Shown one piece after another: positions 42,737-51,171 of a DNA stretch of 64,000 nt (position 1 is the first letter of the stretch; every line of letters starts with the position of its first letter). The position numbers and the translations under genes are program-made. Source of the DNA: Firmicutes bacterium UBA6806 (lineage in GTDB: Bacteria > Bacillota > Clostridia > Peptostreptococcales > Acidaminobacteraceae); NCBI GenBank assembly GCA_002452745.1, contig DKFC01000014.1, positions 62,001 through 126,000 of the forward strand, in the 5' to 3' direction. The notes beneath the pieces were generated by a model. The model saw only the letters and a list, made by a program, of their open reading frames with translations, was not told the DNA's origin and searched no databases.

Positions 42737-44575
42737 TTATAAATGGAATAATCTACATTGATTTCTGCCGTTTATCTTGCCTTCATACAACGCCTTATCC
42801 GAATTCGCAATGGCAACATCCAGAGAAAACTCTGGAATGTATTTGCAAATACCAATTGTAATGGTAATTGCAGAATGAATGACAATATTATACTTTGAAG
42901 CTATAACCTCACGAATTTCCTCAGCCCTGTCCAAAACTTCCCCATCGTTTTCACCATAGAGGATCATCATGAACTCTTCTCCGCCCCATCTGCCGACGAA
43001 ACCAGAATCACCAATGGCTGCCACAAGTCTATCTGATAAATCCTTTAAAATGACATCACCCTTGTCGTGACCATAAGTGTCGTTGACAATTTTGAACTTG
43101 TCGATATCTGCAATACAAACATAGAAAGGTGTTTTGTCTCTTTGAAGCTCTTTGATCTTTTGAAACATCAGGCGCCTATTTGGCAGTTTTGTCAAATAGT
43201 CCGTCTTAGACATTAGATCCATCTCTTCAAGAGCGTCTCGAAGCTCTTTCGTTCTGGATTCCACAATGCTTTCAAGGTTTGAATTGACATTTTTAAGTTC
43301 ATCCAGTATCTTTTCATTTTCCAAGGAGAGATTTTCGATTTCCATATATGCATATGAAAACTTATTGGACAGAGTATAGGCCTGCGTCAAAATAAAGACG
43401 GCAATCCCAACTGGAATCAAAGACGCATGGTTCGTAAGTGTCAGCTCATAGATAAAATCATTTAAAAATGACAAAATGATGACGATAAATCCAAAGAGCA
43501 CAATTCCTGAAAATCGAATCTTTCTCTTGATCCCAAGAATCAGTTTAATCATCGCATACCCCAACATGGCGAACCCCATAGCGGCATAGAGCACTAAGAA
43601 TTTATCCACCACCCTAAATGGTGCCACAAGCGTCACAAAAGCTGCAATAGAGCTAATTAGTAATGCTGTATACATAAATCGTTTTTTGAACAAATCGAGA
43701 AATGACGTGTATAGGAAGGCACAGAGTGCCGTAAATCCAGCATATACGGTAATATAGGCCAGACGCGCATAAATTAGATAATTGATATGCAGCGTACTTG
43801 GAAGTACTTTTTCGCCAACAATGAGCATTCTAAGGCCAAACATCAGGCAAAAAATTCCGAAATACAACGTCGCCATATCCTTCTTTCGACTGTAGTAAAG
43901 GCCCAAATGATAAAACCCCATTGTCAACAGCATGCCAAATAAGAACAGTTCTTCGGCTATGTTCATGCGAGACAACTGAGAAATTTGATCGGCATATCCA
44001 AGTTCTGGCGCCATAATCGCACAATCGTCAAAATAAAAATCTGACGTATGATAAATAATGTCAAGCTCGTTTCCGATTGGGTTGTAGTAACTGTAGAGAA
44101 CCTTGTAGTATGGCTCACTGCCATCTCGTCCAGTCCCCACCTTTCCAACTTCATCCATAAAAGTGCCATTCAGATACAGTTTATATGCGCTTAGAATAAT
44201 ATGACTTTTAATCCCATAGATTTCATTGCCTGCTGGCAGTTTTACCCTCATTCTCATGGTGCCGTAAAACTGTGTCTCTGGAAATGGCTTGACTTCATTC
44301 ATTGCACTCCTCGCACTCGGCACATCCACGTAGACTGGCTTTGAGTCAATTCCCCGTTCAAACGCCTCGGGCGTGATGAATTGGTTGAAGTAAAATTCCC
44401 ATCTGCCTTCAAGTTTGACCGTTCCATTTTTGTGAAAGTCCCAAGTGGACAAATCAAGTACGCCATCTTCTTGCGCCGTTACTGGTGTAACCCTTGTCTG
44501 CGCCGTGTAAGTTATCACACATGCAAATACAAGGACAATCGCAAGTAGCAAGCTCAGAAATCTATAATGTCTCAT
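42737..44575 (-). CDS. Membrane diguanylate cyclase with 7TMR-DISM sensor
   Basis: Makes cyclic di-GMP. The order is: signal or first helix (about residues 7-25); extracytoplasmic jelly-roll DISMED2-like domain (about 40-180, WDFHKNGTVKLEGRWEFYFN); seven-helix 7TMR-DISM module (about 190-400); short coiled coil (about 410-445); and GGDEF domain (about 450-612). The active-site motif is GGEEF (about 531-535), with DIDKFKIVNDTYGHDKGD before it. No RxxD inhibitory site is seen just upstream of GGEEF. The gene follows a papain-fold gene by 43 bases and ends at a strong terminator. The ligand is unknown. Confidence 0.92.
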   Translation of the reverse strand: MRHYRFLSLLLAIVLVFACVITYTAQTRVTPVTAQEDGVLDLSTWDFHKNGTVKLEGRWEFYFNQFITPEAFERGIDSKPVYVDVPSARSAMNEVKPFPETQFYGTMRMRVKLPAGNEIYGIKSHIILSAYKLYLNGTFMDEVGKVGTGRDGSEPYYKVLYSYYNPIGNELDIIYHTSDFYFDDCAIMAPELGYADQISQLSRMNIAEELFLFGMLLTMGFYHLGLYYSRKKDMATLYFGIFCLMFGLRMLIVGEKVLPSTLHINYLIYARLAYITVYAGFTALCAFLYTSFLDLFKKRFMYTALLISSIAAFVTLVAPFRVVDKFLVLYAAMGFAMLGYAMIKLILGIKRKIRFSGIVLFGFIVIILSFLNDFIYELTLTNHASLIPVGIAVFILTQAYTLSNKFSYAYMEIENLSLENEKILDELKNVNSNLESIVESRTKELRDALEEMDLMSKTDYLTKLPNRRLMFQKIKELQRDKTPFYVCIADIDKFKIVNDTYGHDKGDVILKDLSDRLVAAIGDSGFVGRWGGEEFMMILYGENDGEVLDRAEEIREVIASKYNIVIHSAITITIGICKYIPEFSLDVAIANSDKALYEGKINGRNQCRLFHL

Positions 44576-44618
44576 ATCCTATATTAATCCTTTAACTTTA
44601 ATATTTATAAATCCATTT

Positions 44619-45257
44619 CTACTTATCCAATCTCGCACCGTTTGTGAAGTAAATATGCTTGGTCACAGGCAAAGTGCTGTCCGCTTCGTTAAAATCATTT
44701 GGACAATATCCATTTGCAACATACATTGGTGAGAGCATGTCCATTTCCATATAAGCCGATGCCACCAATTGACTGCAAAATGTTTCATTTTCAGGCATTG
44801 GAAGATTCATGTGTCTGCCTTCCACGTAGTATTTCAAAAGTTCCTTGTCATCAGGGAACGTATAATCATGAGCCTTATAAATATAGGCTTTTAACTTTTC
44901 AAGTTCCTCCGGTGTCAATTCTCGATTCAGGTATCTCACCTTGAAGTGCGTATCGTATCTCATAGACGAATCCACTCTGATTCTCTCACCCAAGGACAGC
45001 AACATGACGCCCCCCTCTTTTGGTGCTCCAGTGATTACATCCACAATACCATCCCCAGAAGAAGTTGCCTCAAAAAATAACGGGTCATCACCTTCAAAGC
45101 CCATATCCTTTGGAAGAACAACCATTCCAACATGCGACCAGAACGACCATTCAATGATTTCAATAATTTTACTCGATAGTTCAATCCCATGAAACAAAAC
45201 CAAATCCCCAGTTTTTAAACTGCCTTTCACTTCCGCATATGTAATTTCCCTTACCAT
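44619..45257 (-). CDS. Permuted papain-fold (NlpC/P60-like, YiiX type) protein
   Basis: A 212-residue protein with no signal peptide. GDLVLFHGIELSSKIIEIIE and SHVGMVVLP carry the histidine, and ENETFCSQLVASAYMEMDML carries the cysteine. The His-before-Cys order is that of circularly permuted NlpC/P60 (LRAT/YiiX) enzymes. Such proteins act on amide, ester or lipid substrates; this one's substrate is unknown. ATG 45257 has a GGAGGTAATG site. It appears co-transcribed with the diguanylate cyclase from the promoter at 45313-45341. Confidence 0.75.
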   Translation of the reverse strand: MVREITYAEVKGSLKTGDLVLFHGIELSSKIIEIIEWSFWSHVGMVVLPKDMGFEGDDPLFFEATSSGDGIVDVITGAPKEGGVMLLSLGERIRVDSSMRYDTHFKVRYLNRELTPEELEKLKAYIYKAHDYTFPDDKELLKYYVEGRHMNLPMPENETFCSQLVASAYMEMDMLSPMYVANGYCPNDFNEADSTLPVTKHIYFTNGARLDK

Positions 45258-45312
45258 GCCATTACCTCCATTTTTTAGTTATTCTTAAATTCAATATATC
45301 ATCATCAATATT

Positions 45313-45341
45313 ATTTTATCGGAAAAACCGCTTTCTGTAAA
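45313..45341 (-). promoter_or_regulatory. Sigma-A promoter for the papain-fold/diguanylate cyclase pair
   Basis: TTTACA (45341-45336), 17 bases, TAAAAT (45318-45313) on the minus strand, about 55 bases before ATG 45257. Confidence 0.6.
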
Positions 45342-45385
45342 TGTATCCACACCTTAATTGTTTCATAAAATCAATTTTAAAAGCA

Positions 45386-47197
45386 CTATGATTGATTCAA
45401 GCACCATGTAACCAAGTCATACACTTCTTCATAGCTGGGATTGATACAACTGGCCACATCATAAAGTACCTCTGAGACCCCTTCTGATGAGAAAATCAAT
45501 AAAATTCCTTCGCTGTAAACCCAATCAAGTCCGGAATAAGCCTCTAGAGAAGGTCTTTGAAAAGGTCGGGACGAAATCGCTTTCGCATAAACTCGATATT
45601 CGATATAATAATCCACACGTTCGCTTTCATAGCGTTCAAAGAGCCGTTTTAATTCAAACGCTGCAGCTGGTTGATAGTTTTCTTCATAGTGGCTGACGTT
45701 TTTAAGTTGATTTAAAATTGGGCCTACACTGCTTGCCAATACTTCCACCATATTCACTTGTGATTCCAAAAGTCGTTTTTCAGTTCTGGTGATTACCAGA
45801 CATCCAACTGGGGTTTTCTGCACTTGATTAATCTGAATTGGTGCCAGCAAAAGACAATTTCCACCTTCAAAATACCTGTGATAGTCATGTCCAAACATCA
45901 ATTCAGCATCCGCCTCAGTGTAGTGGACTTTAAACCCCTCATCCATCAACAGCCTCACCCTGTTAAAAAATGCCTCATCCAACTCTTCTTCGCGTACACC
46001 TACACTTCCTTTGAGTTCGTTGCCCACATCATCACAGGTCATCATCAAAGCCGACGTGACGCCAAATGACATGGATACTGTATCCATAATCATCTCTGAA
46101 AGTTCATCCAAGCTCTCTGCAGAACTCACCGTTTTTATAATTCGATTCATCATTTTGAGGACATCAAGTTGCATCTGCAACTGTTCCTTTTGGACTTTTA
46201 TCAGCTCAAACTGCGAAGCATTTTCAACAGCGATATGCAAAATGGAGGCAATGTCACCTACCCGTTCCAGGGTCGTTGATTCATAGACTACCACAGCCAT
46301 GGGGCTTCCAATCGTCACAAACCCCAAAACGTCTTCCTTTGCCAAAAGAATGACATATTCTGCCGAAAGATTTTCAAATTTATGGACATCCAAAAATACT
46401 TCTGACAGTTTATCCGCCTCTTCAGGATATTTATAAACCACCTGCCCCACATGTGAACGCATCGGAATTAAACCAAACGTTTCGAAGCACTGTACATTTG
46501 ATAAAAAATTCTCATAAGCTCTGATTCTCACACATTTTTCAATCTCATCATAAATACCAATACTTGTAACAGAACTCGTTGTCAACTCTCTGATGACATC
46601 CAGCCCAAGTCTAAAGATTTTCTCAATGTCCAGTTCAGAAAGCAGAATCTTCATCGTCTGAGAAATGGAATTGATGTTAAAAATCCGTTTGTTGATTTCA
46701 CTTTTGAGACTTGCCCTCTCCAAATATCTCGATGCCTTTTCCAGAGATAAATTCATCAAATAGTTAAAACGCGTCAAAAAATCCAAACTCAAAGGTTCTG
46801 TCTCGCCACCATCTGTACTGATGATAAATCCGTACAGTTTATCATCAGTGATGAGAGGCATCACCTTGCTGACTTCAGCATTTAAAAGAAATGTCTCGTC
46901 AAAATAACGCGTCAACGTCTTAAAGTCGGTCAGCAAAAATCCATTCCGCACTGCAAAGGCGTCGTGTCCATCTGTCTTTTGAATCACAGGCAAAGGCACT
47001 AGATAACCCTCTGAGTATCTTGAAATATACTCATTCTCATGTTCATCTAAAACGTATATGGCCGATGCCAATGGTCTTTCAAACGTATTGAAAATTCCAA
47101 ATCCATATTCTACAATTTGTTCCAAATGAAGGTTCTGCGAGAAGAAGTCGATGCTGCTCAGCAATGCATCATAATCTTTTTTTAACCTTTGAGTCAT
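45386..47197 (-). CDS. Multi-GAF-domain protein of unknown output
   Basis: A 603-residue cytoplasmic protein that appears to hold three GAF-like sensory modules (about residues 10-165, 190-345 and 365-520). Examples are RYLERASLKSEINKRIFNIN between modules 1 and 2, and the coiled LIKVQKEQLQMQLDVLKMMN before module 3. The C-terminal 80 residues (FELKRLFERYESERVDYYIE onward) match no output domain I recognise. No kinase, GGDEF, EAL or HTH is present. The start is ATG 47197 after GGGGGAAA. The ATG at 47227 has no ribosome site. It lies 59 bases after fapA, suggesting a shared transcript. Confidence 0.65.
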   Translation of the reverse strand: MTQRLKKDYDALLSSIDFFSQNLHLEQIVEYGFGIFNTFERPLASAIYVLDEHENEYISRYSEGYLVPLPVIQKTDGHDAFAVRNGFLLTDFKTLTRYFDETFLLNAEVSKVMPLITDDKLYGFIISTDGGETEPLSLDFLTRFNYLMNLSLEKASRYLERASLKSEINKRIFNINSISQTMKILLSELDIEKIFRLGLDVIRELTTSSVTSIGIYDEIEKCVRIRAYENFLSNVQCFETFGLIPMRSHVGQVVYKYPEEADKLSEVFLDVHKFENLSAEYVILLAKEDVLGFVTIGSPMAVVVYESTTLERVGDIASILHIAVENASQFELIKVQKEQLQMQLDVLKMMNRIIKTVSSAESLDELSEMIMDTVSMSFGVTSALMMTCDDVGNELKGSVGVREEELDEAFFNRVRLLMDEGFKVHYTEADAELMFGHDYHRYFEGGNCLLLAPIQINQVQKTPVGCLVITRTEKRLLESQVNMVEVLASSVGPILNQLKNVSHYEENYQPAAAFELKRLFERYESERVDYYIEYRVYAKAISSRPFQRPSLEAYSGLDWVYSEGILLIFSSEGVSEVLYDVASCINPSYEEVYDLVTWCLNQS

Positions 47198-47256
47198 TTT
47201 TCCCCCATTCACTTCTCTACTAATCATTTTATATCAAATTAAACGACAAATTATCT

Positions 47257-48840
47257 CTATTCAGTTATGTGAATTTTATTGTCCTTCACGTAAAAGGAAC
47301 ACTTCATAATCTCCACAATTTGTCTTTGTAGGGATTTAAGCTCCATAAACGTCTTGGGATACACGGTTTGATGGACTTTAATTTCGCCCTCTCCTCTGGT
47401 TCGGAGTACATCCTCCAGCTTATCAGCCTGTTTTGATAGGAACTCTAAATCATCTAAGAGCGTCTGATAGTTTAAAATCAAGGCATTGTACGTATTTTTT
47501 GCACGCTCATCCAGTCGATCCAAATTTTCTTCAAAGATCTCCAGCTTGCGTTTCATTCGATTGGCTGATGACAGCAAATCCTGAAACTTCATTTTCAAAG
47601 CGTCTAGCTCAGCTTTAATGCTCAGTCGCTCAAAGCCCTCAACATTGATAACGGTCTGTCTCTCTTGGACATTGCCAATTGATCCAGAAACCACCTTGTG
47701 CTTAGCGTGAATCTCACCGCCTACGATTTTCCCCTTTTTAGGATCAATCAATATTTTACCTGCCTTCAAATAGCTGTCAAATGCATATAAAAGAACATGA
47801 ATCTCATTTTCCGCTTCCAGACGTCCCTCGTTTACAAATTTTACAAAAATTGAATCTTTAGCGATGACTTTGCCTTCATTCTTGCCATTGACACCGCCCT
47901 TTATAAAAACTGATCCATTTGTCGATTGAATTTTGCCAACCGCTCCGACACCGGTTTTCCCCTTTATTTCAATATCACCTGTGGCTTCCACCACAAATTT
48001 ATCTTTTACAGTACCATTTATGGTCACGCTGCCATCAAAGTGAACGTTTCCCGTTTCAAAATCAACATCGCCGTGAATCGTCAAGTGATTCTCCACTTTT
48101 ACCTTTTCTCCGTCGTAATTTACAGCACCATTTTGCAGTGCTTTGAGAACAAATTTGTCCTTTTCGAACACCTCTTCAACGGATTTCCGATCATACTTAA
48201 GCGAGTAATCTCGACCGAATCTTGCGGGCACCCGATTGCCTCTCACAGTCAACCCATCAGCACCTGCTTTAGGAAGGGTTTTGTCCCCAAGCCAGTCTCC
48301 TCGATTGACATTGTCTATCAAATCCAGTTCATAGTGATCGGCAGTTCCTGTATCGTTGAGTTTGGGCTTTCTGGCAGAGATTTGATAGTAGCGGCACACT
48401 GCATCATCACCAGCAACAGGTTTTACCCCTTCAGCAATTAAAATCTTGCGCCCCGCTATCAATTCATTTTTTAAAATATCAGTGTTTACACCTACTGTAA
48501 TGCCATTTGAAGTCAGTAGCCCCACAATTTCAGCTACAATTTGATCATTGTGTTCAGCAATTTCTCGCTCAGTCAAATTGACCCTGATAAAAGCACTCAT
48601 CTCATCCTGACTGACTTCGAGTTCCAAGCGCTCTTTTAAGCAGCCTATCTGGACAGGTGAAGGGGTTCCATGTTTCAAAGCCGATTGAAGTTCCCCAAAA
48701 GACATCACTTTGACCTGAGGATATTTTTTTAAGACATCGTTAAATTGATAGACTGTAACCCCTAGTTCTTTTACCTGTATATACACTTGTTGATCTTTGA
48801 CAAATAAATTAAATGCTCTTGATTCATAAATTGCAGCCAT
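47257..48840 (-). CDS. fapA: FapA family protein (DUF342)
   Basis: A 527-residue FapA-type protein. The N-terminal region (about residues 1-150) precedes a glycine/valine-rich beta-helix-like repeat region (about 240-400: NHLTIHGDVDFETGNVHFDG, SVTINGTVKDKFVVEATGDI). A coiled coil follows (about 405-490) and a short C-terminal tail. FapA proteins are linked to polar flagellar and pilus assembly in some bacteria; the function here is inferred. ATG 48840 has a TTGAGGTGAGGG site and an extended -10 promoter upstream. Confidence 0.85.
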   Translation of the reverse strand: MAAIYESRAFNLFVKDQQVYIQVKELGVTVYQFNDVLKKYPQVKVMSFGELQSALKHGTPSPVQIGCLKERLELEVSQDEMSAFIRVNLTEREIAEHNDQIVAEIVGLLTSNGITVGVNTDILKNELIAGRKILIAEGVKPVAGDDAVCRYYQISARKPKLNDTGTADHYELDLIDNVNRGDWLGDKTLPKAGADGLTVRGNRVPARFGRDYSLKYDRKSVEEVFEKDKFVLKALQNGAVNYDGEKVKVENHLTIHGDVDFETGNVHFDGSVTINGTVKDKFVVEATGDIEIKGKTGVGAVGKIQSTNGSVFIKGGVNGKNEGKVIAKDSIFVKFVNEGRLEAENEIHVLLYAFDSYLKAGKILIDPKKGKIVGGEIHAKHKVVSGSIGNVQERQTVINVEGFERLSIKAELDALKMKFQDLLSSANRMKRKLEIFEENLDRLDERAKNTYNALILNYQTLLDDLEFLSKQADKLEDVLRTRGEGEIKVHQTVYPKTFMELKSLQRQIVEIMKCSFYVKDNKIHITE

Positions 48841-48876
48841 TCCCTCACCTCAATTCAAATAGACTATACGATTACA

Positions 48877-48885
48877 ATTATATCA
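48877..48885 (-). promoter_or_regulatory. Extended -10 promoter for fapA
   Basis: TGATATAAT on the minus strand is a perfect -10 box with the TGn extension. The -35 region (TCAAAA) is weak. The predicted leader is about 30 bases. Confidence 0.5.
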
Positions 48886-49222
48886 CATTTGCATTTTGTT
48901 TTTGAATATTCAGATAAAACATTGTTACTATTTTTCAATATTCACAAATTATGTCCCGCACATTAAGGCGATTTCGATCTATTTTAAGCTTTAAAACAGA
49001 AGATAAGTAGCTTATTACCTCTGGTATGTTTGTCTTTTTATGCATATCCTAATACTTTTGCAACCCCAATTTTCAATGGATTGCCGTCCTTTTTTTAGAT
49101 AAAATTCCTTTTACAAATCAACATTATGTATAAAAATAAATCCCTTTTCATTTTGAAATCATATTTGTAGAATTCTTACAACGAAATGAAGTTTTTTATC
49201 GAAATTTGTCCTAACTATACAA

Positions 49223-49256
49223 AAGACCACCCTGCCAATTTGGCACAGATGGTCTT
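49223..49256 (-). terminator. Terminator downstream of the nitroreductase gene
   Basis: AAGACCA/TGGTCTT outer stem with an inner TGCCAA/TTGGCA stem, followed on the minus strand by TTGTAT after the stem T residues. It lies directly after the structured repeat copy at 49264-49311. Confidence 0.75.
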
Positions 49257-49263
49257 AAAGCAT

Positions 49264-49311
49264 ACGCCATTGCCAAAAGCAATTTGGCAAAAACTGAGGA
49301 CTAAATGTCCG
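49264..49311 (-). repeat. Structured dispersed repeat, copy 1
   Basis: Reads on the minus strand as a GGAC/GTCC hairpin, then TCCTCAGTTTTTGCC, an 8-bp stem TTGCCAAA/TTTGGCAA and CAATGGCGT. It matches the sequence at 63005-63052 (plus strand) at roughly 41 of 49 aligned positions, with a paired change in the second stem. Confidence 0.65.
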
Positions 49312-49327
49312 GTATTTTTATATAAGT

Positions 49328-50083
49328 TTATTTTTGGTTTAATTTCTTAGATTCCAAATAGCCCTTCATGTGTGGACGTGTTTCATTGGCAATCTTAGTT
49401 CCAACAGATTCCGTCCAAGATTCACGCTTCTTTCCCTTTGTCCTCTCAATATAATATGCTCTAATGCGCTCATCATACGCATCCATCTCCTTCTCGTCAG
49501 GCGTTTTATAAGTTTCCTCATGGAAAACTGCCGAAATTGGAAGTCGCTCCTTCACATCTGGATTATGGTCAGGATAGCCAAGGCACATACCAAATACAGG
49601 ATAGACTTCATCTGGCAACTTTAGGAGATCCGATATCTTATCTGGGTTGTTCCTAATACCGCCTATATAAACGCCTCCAAGTCCAAGTGATTCTGCCGCT
49701 ATCATGGCATTTTGAGCTGCAAGAGCTGCGTCCACAGTTGCAATAATAAAAGCCTCCGTATACCCCGCCTCATATGGGAGTCCATGTTTGGAACAAGCCA
49801 AGTTCAATCTGTGCAGATCTGCACAGAAAACTAAAAATTCTGGAGCACTTGCCACATATTTCTGATCGCCTGACCACTCTGCAAGAAGTTGCCTCTTCTC
49901 TGGATCATGGATGGAAATAATGCTGTAAGCCTGTAAAAAACTAGATGTCGATGCGCCTTGTGCCGCTTCAACAATTGTCCTTATAACATCCTTTTCCACT
50001 ATAGTTTCTTTAAATTTCCGAATGGACTTATGTGACTTTAATAATTTTAACACATCATTTTCCTGAATTAATTCTCTTGTCAT
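49328..50083 (-). CDS. Nitroreductase family NADPH-flavin oxidoreductase (NfsA/NfrA-like)
   Basis: FMN-dependent enzyme of 251 residues. SHKSIRKFKETIVEKDVIRT holds the FMN-binding Arg cluster, QGASTSSFLQAYSIISI lies near residues 50-66, and AAESLGLGGVYIGGIRNNPD is a family signature of NfsA/FRP. It likely reduces quinones, flavins or nitro compounds; the physiological substrate is unknown. The start is ATG 50083, with GAGAGGAAAAGAGG upstream. Upstream starts to 50137 pass back through a hairpin. It is probably a single-gene unit bounded by hairpins. Confidence 0.88.
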   Translation of the reverse strand: MTRELIQENDVLKLLKSHKSIRKFKETIVEKDVIRTIVEAAQGASTSSFLQAYSIISIHDPEKRQLLAEWSGDQKYVASAPEFLVFCADLHRLNLACSKHGLPYEAGYTEAFIIATVDAALAAQNAMIAAESLGLGGVYIGGIRNNPDKISDLLKLPDEVYPVFGMCLGYPDHNPDVKERLPISAVFHEETYKTPDEKEMDAYDERIRAYYIERTKGKKRESWTESVGTKIANETRPHMKGYLESKKLNQK

Positions 50084-50114
50084 CCTCTTTTCCTCTCTTT
50101 CTCTGGATATGAAA

Positions 50115-50147
50115 TGACGAGTCATTGGCATTCCCAATCACTCGTCA
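50115..50147 (-). terminator. Long hairpin between the coiled-coil gene and the nitroreductase gene
   Basis: TGACGAGT, G, ATTGG, 5-base loop, CCAAT, G, ACTCGTCA: 13 pairs with one internal G-G mismatch, followed on the minus strand by TTTCATATCC. It lies 8 bases after the upstream stop. Weak U-tract, so partial terminator or regulatory hairpin. Confidence 0.6.
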
Positions 50148-50154
50148 GATAATA

Positions 50155-50688
50155 TCACTTGTATTTTTCAAGTTCCTCGACATTTTCTTTAATAGTGCCC
50201 AGAACTTTTTCCATGTTAAATTCAACTTTTTTCATAATTTCTTCTGCATACTCATATGAGCCCACACGAATATCCTCAGCTTTTTCTTCTGCATCCCTTA
50301 CGATTTCCTGAGCTCTCTTATGCGCCATTCTAACGATTTCATGCTCATTAACGAGCTCACGCATACGCGCATCTGCTGCTGTCAAAAGTTCTCTTTCTTT
50401 TGCCTTGGCCATCTCAAAAATGCGAAGCTCTTCACTTTGAGCGTTGGTCAGGATTTCCTCTGCCACTTTGTTTGCCTCTTCCACTATTTGATTCTTTTGC
50501 GATTTTATCCAGCGGACATGCTGATATTCATCTGGAAGCATGACATTGATGTCTTTCAAAATATTGAGAAGGTCATCGCGATCAACAAGAATTTTGCCCG
50601 TAAGCGGAACAGTTGGATAGCTCTCCAATTTGTCTTCAAATTCTTCTAATAATTCCAATACTCGCAATTCCAGTTTATCCTTGCTCAT
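50155..50688 (-). CDS. Coiled-coil protein of unknown function next to coaD
   Basis: A 177-residue, highly charged helical protein. EEANKVAEEILTNAQSEELR and AQEIVRDAEEKAEDIRVGSY resemble the Ala/Glu coiled coils of ATP-synthase b subunit and DivIVA-like proteins, but no transmembrane segment is present. The N-terminal 60 residues include PLTGKILVDRDDLLNILKDI. Homologues beside coaD are common in Clostridia, with no known role. ATG 50688 has a GGAGGCT site. It starts 4 bases after coaD, so it is the last gene of the recG operon. Confidence 0.7.
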   Translation of the reverse strand: MSKDKLELRVLELLEEFEDKLESYPTVPLTGKILVDRDDLLNILKDINVMLPDEYQHVRWIKSQKNQIVEEANKVAEEILTNAQSEELRIFEMAKAKERELLTAADARMRELVNEHEIVRMAHKRAQEIVRDAEEKAEDIRVGSYEYAEEIMKKVEFNMEKVLGTIKENVEELEKYK

Positions 50689-50691
50689 GTT

Positions 50692-51171
50692 TTAGCCTCC
50701 TATTTTCTTGAATATTGCATCTCTGACTTCTTCTGATACAAAAGCTCTTATGTCCCCTTTAAAACTCGCAACTTCCTTGACAATACTTGAGCTCAAATAC
50801 ATGTACTCAGTCCTCGTCATGATAAAGACCGTTTCAATATCTCTGCACAATTTCTGGTTGACACTTGCCATTTGAAACTCTGCTTCAAAGTCTGAAATCG
50901 CCCGAAGCCCCTTGACTAAAATTCTAGCGTCTTTCGATTTTAAATAATCTATCAGCAACCCCATGTGCTTATCCACACTGACGTTTTCCAAATGCGCCGT
51001 TGTCTTTTGCAACAATTCAACGCGTTCTTCTGGTGAGAACATCGGACTCTTGCTTTGATTAAACATCACCGTGACAATCACCTGATCGAAAAGTTTGCTC
51101 GCCCTTTCTATAATATCTAAATGTCCCTTTGTGACGGGATCAAAACTTCCAGGGTATACTGCAATTCTCAC
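50692..51171 (-). CDS. coaD: Pantetheine-phosphate adenylyltransferase
   Basis: Fourth step of coenzyme A synthesis. It begins MRIAVYPGSFDPVTKGHLDI with the TxGH nucleotidyltransferase motif. YLSSSIVKEVASFKGDI near residue 130 matches the ISSTxVRE region. Length is 159 residues. It starts at GTG 51171 after AGGAGGTC and overlaps the rsmD stop by 4 bases (GTGA). Confidence 0.97.
   Translation of the reverse strand: MRIAVYPGSFDPVTKGHLDIIERASKLFDQVIVTVMFNQSKSPMFSPEERVELLQKTTAHLENVSVDKHMGLLIDYLKSKDARILVKGLRAISDFEAEFQMASVNQKLCRDIETVFIMTRTEYMYLSSSIVKEVASFKGDIRAFVSEEVRDAIFKKIGG

Larger units (their letters stand above)
48841..49327. other. 487-base intergenic region between the nitroreductase and fapA genes
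   Basis: Noncoding, AT-rich. It contains, in minus-strand order, the structured repeat copy at 49264-49311, the terminator at 49223-49256, then about 330 bases with no feature I can name, and the fapA promoter near 48877-48885. No small ORF with a ribosome site was seen. Confidence 0.7.

Noticed and set aside
45321..45341. Sigma-28 promoter before the papain-fold gene (TTCCGATAA)
   Set aside because: There is a good -10-like sequence but no TAAA at 14-16 bases upstream; a sigma-A reading fits better.
47926..48441. 171-residue plus-strand ORF opposite fapA
   Set aside because: Antisense reading of a conserved gene, no start signals or known domain.
49201..49330. Integron attC site or a known riboswitch (GEMM, fluoride, THF) in the structured repeat region
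   Set aside because: Core motifs of those families, as I know them, are not present; only hairpins and a terminator are seen.
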